Shown here one piece after another: positions 14,106 to 16,185 of a DNA stretch of 16,185 nt. Origin of the DNA: Rhodospirillaceae bacterium (GTDB lineage: Bacteria > Pseudomonadota > Alphaproteobacteria > Rhodospirillales > Magnetospirillaceae). Location of the stretch: contig JASLCK010000018.1 of the NCBI GenBank assembly GCA_030151865.1, forward strand, positions 1 to 16,185. Reading direction: 5' to 3'. Position 1 is the first letter of the stretch. The number at the start of each line of letters is the position of its first letter. The notes beneath the pieces were generated by a model that worked only from the letters and a program-made list of their open reading frames with translations, made no database searches and was not told the DNA's origin. The position numbers and the translations under genes are program-made.

Positions 14106-16185
14106 ATGAATATCTCCGCGCCGTTCATCGCCCGTCCCATCGCCACCTGGCTGTTGGCCATCGCGGTCATTTTGATGGGCATGCTCGGCTATCGGTTGCT
14201 GCCGGTTTCAGCCTTGCCGCAGGTGGATTTTCCCACCATCCAGGTCAGCACCCAACTGCCGGGGGCCAGCGCCGACACCATGGCGTCGCTGGTTACCACC
14301 CCGCTGGAACGTCAGTTCGGTTTGATTGCCGGATTGAACACTATGACCTCGGTCAGTTCCGAGGGCACCAGTTCCATCACCTTGCAGTTTGGGCTGAGTA
14401 AGAACCTGGATACGGCGGCGGAAGACGTGTTGGCGGCCATCAATGCCGCCAAGGGCGTGCTGCCCACCAACCTGCCGTACCCGCCGACCTATTCCAAGGT
14501 CAATCCTGCCGATCCGCCCATCCTCACCCTGGCTTTGACCTCGGACAGTCTGCCGATCACCCGTGTCAATGATGTGGCCGATACCCTGCTGGCGCAAAAG
14601 CTGTCGCAGGTGTCGGGGGTGGGGCGCGTGCTGGTGGAAGGCGGGCAGCGTCCGGCGTTCCGCATTCGGCTGGACCCGGCGCGACTGGCGTCTTACGGCA
14701 TCGCCATGGACGATGTGCGTACCGCTTTGTCCAAATCCAACGTTGCCTTGCCCAAGGGCAGTTTCGACGGCCCCACACAGTCCTTGACCGTGGGGGCCAA
14801 TGATCAGATCACCGACGCCAATCAGTACAAATCCCTGATCATCGCCTGGCGCAATAATGCCCCGGTGCGCATTCAGGATGTGGGCGACGTGGCCGATGCT
14901 TTGGAAAATGTTCGGGTCGGCGGCTGGTTCGACAGCAAGCCCGCCGTCATCATGGATATCCAACGTCAGCCCGGCGCCAACATCGTCGAGACGGTAGACC
15001 GCATCAAGGCCATCTTGCCCAATCTGACCCAGGCCATTCCGGCGGGCGTGCAGATGAAGGTGCTGACCGACCGGACCGAAACCATCCGCGCCAGTGTCGC
15101 CGATGTGCAGTTCACCCTGGTGCTGACCATCGGGCTGGTCATTCTGGTAATCTTCCTGTTCCTGCGCTCGGGCCGGGCCACCGTCATTCCCGGTGTGGCG
15201 CTGCCTTTGTCGCTGATCGCCACGTTTGGCGTGATGGCGCTGTGCGGTTTCTCGTTGGACAATCTGTCCTTGATGGCGCTGACCATTTCGGCGGGCTTTG
15301 TCGTCGATGACGCCATCGTCATGATCGAAAACATCGTCCGCTATATCGAAGCGGGGGAAAAGCCGCTGACCGCCGCCTTCAAGGGGGCCAAGGAAATCGG
15401 CTTTACCATCATCTCGTTGACGGTGTCGCTGGTGGCGGTGTTCATCCCCTTGCTGTTCATGTCGGGCATTGTCGGGCGGCTGTTCCGCGAATTCGCCCTG
15501 ACCCTGACGGTGGCGGTGGTGGCGTCGGCCGTGGTGTCTCTGACCCTGACGCCGATGATGTGCGGGCGCATGCTGAAGGCCACCGGGCAGGCCCATGATC
15601 ATTCGGGCCGCTTCTTCCGTTGGCTGTTGCAGGTCTATGAAGTCACCTTGCGGGTGGTGTTGCGTCACCAGCCGCTGACCCTGCTGGTGGCGGTCGGCAC
15701 CATGGTGTTGACGGTGTGGATGTACATTGTCATGCCCAAGGGCTTTCTGCCCCAGCAGGATACCGGCCTGATCATCGCCACCACCGACGCCCGCCAGGAT
15801 ATTTCCTTCCAGGCCATGTCCCGTCTTCAGGCCCAGGCCGCCGAGATCATCCGCGAAGACCCCGATGTTACCGGGGTGGCGTCGTTTATCGGGGCGGGGA
15901 CCGTCAATCCCACCCTGAACAGTGGTCATATGACCATCGCCCTGAAGCCCCGCAAGCAGCGGGACGCCAGCGCTGCCCAGGTCATCACCCGGCTGTCCCA
16001 TAAGCTGGGCGATATTCCCGGCCTGGATGTCTTCATGCAGGCGGGCCAGGATATCCAGATCGGCGCGCGCACCAGCCGCACCCAGTATCAGTACACCTTG
16101 ATGGACGTGGACGCCGCAGAGCTGAACCGCTGGGCGCCCAAAGTGTTGGAAGCCTTTAAAAACCTGCCGATGCTGACCGACGTGG
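14106..16185 (+). CDS. RND multidrug efflux pump, inner-membrane subunit, MdtB/MuxB-like, 3' end outside the window
   Basis: This proton-driven transporter exports drugs or other small molecules across both membranes with its adaptor and an outer-membrane channel. The ATG at 14106 opens MNISAPFIARPIATWLLAIAV, the typical first membrane helix, followed by the periplasmic porter domain (GASADTMASLVTTPLERQ, then a long loop). Later helices include FTLVLTIGLVILVIFLF and the signature VVDDAIVMIEN with Asp401-Asp402, equivalent to the proton-relay aspartates of AcrB helix 4. About 693 codons are present of the usual roughly 1030, with no stop up to the window edge. Translation is probably coupled to the adaptor (9-base gap, AAGGCGG before the ATG). 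Substrate is unknown; MdtB/MdtC/MuxB-type assignment is by similarity of motifs only. Confidence 0.93.
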   Translation, partial: MNISAPFIARPIATWLLAIAVILMGMLGYRLLPVSALPQVDFPTIQVSTQLPGASADTMASLVTTPLERQFGLIAGLNTMTSVSSEGTSSITLQFGLSKNLDTAAEDVLAAINAAKGVLPTNLPYPPTYSKVNPADPPILTLALTSDSLPITRVNDVADTLLAQKLSQVSGVGRVLVEGGQRPAFRIRLDPARLASYGIAMDDVRTALSKSNVALPKGSFDGPTQSLTVGANDQITDANQYKSLIIAWRNNAPVRIQDVGDVADALENVRVGGWFDSKPAVIMDIQRQPGANIVETVDRIKAILPNLTQAIPAGVQMKVLTDRTETIRASVADVQFTLVLTIGLVILVIFLFLRSGRATVIPGVALPLSLIATFGVMALCGFSLDNLSLMALTISAGFVVDDAIVMIENIVRYIEAGEKPLTAAFKGAKEIGFTIISLTVSLVAVFIPLLFMSGIVGRLFREFALTLTVAVVASAVVSLTLTPMMCGRMLKATGQAHDHSGRFFRWLLQVYEVTLRVVLRHQPLTLLVAVGTMVLTVWMYIVMPKGFLPQQDTGLIIATTDARQDISFQAMSRLQAQAAEIIREDPDVTGVASFIGAGTVNPTLNSGHMTIALKPRKQRDASAAQVITRLSHKLGDIPGLDVFMQAGQDIQIGARTSRTQYQYTLMDVDAAELNRWAPKVLEAFKNLPMLTDV

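Noticed and set aside
14208..16001. Minus-strand open frame of about 600 codons opposite the RND pump
   Set aside because: It is antisense to an unmistakable RND transporter frame and extremely rich in His/Gln/Gly/Asp, with no recognisable domain.

Overview
The window is about 16 kb of mostly high-GC DNA with strong codon bias. It looks chromosomal and alphaproteobacterial, most likely Rhodospirillales (Magnetospirillum/Phaeospirillum-like). The evidence is a circularly permuted two-piece tmRNA whose tag is ANDNFVALAA, an alpha-type SspB ending in a LDAFRKK-like ClpX-binding tail, and the serB / Do protease / hflC / hflK / mrp neighbourhood typical of the class. The genus is inference.

Left block (1-5904): the 3' part of serB (+) converges on a Do/DegP-type serine protease gene (-) across a bidirectional terminator. 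Upstream of the protease lies the hflK-hflC pair (-), overlapping by one base and closed by its own terminator. mrp (+), an Fe-S cluster carrier ATPase, diverges from hflK, and the predicted -10 boxes of the two genes overlap. HflKC and the Do protease both act in membrane and envelope protein quality control.

Middle block (5905-9655): one AT-rich gene for a GT61-type glycosyltransferase (-) sits between structured non-coding stretches and looks foreign. It is followed by a complete class A beta-lactamase gene (-) with a Tat-type signal, divergent from an AmpR-like LysR regulator (+): the classic inducible bla/ampR arrangement. The 3' end of the lysR gene is built from a 32-bp tandem repeat whose third copy is the 3' end of the convergent gene, a small ribbon-helix-helix protein (-).

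Right-centre block (9626-12469, all minus): ssrA (permuted tmRNA), then sspB (adaptor that delivers ssrA-tagged proteins to ClpXP), then class I iron-sulfur fumarase, a strong terminator, then the ribbon-helix-helix gene. The tag donor and the tag-recognising adaptor are adjacent. The fumarase leader can form mutually exclusive hairpins, one of which buries the only Shine-Dalgarno-like sequence.

Right block (12600-end, plus): an RND-type efflux pair, a periplasmic adaptor (MdtA-like) followed after 9 bp by the inner-membrane pump (MdtB/MuxB-like), which runs off the window.

I see no CRISPR array, transposase, prophage or clearly new multi-gene system. The most interesting signals are non-coding: the ssrA locus and its upstream repeats, the fumarase leader, the 32-bp repeat shared by two gene ends, and several strong palindromes.
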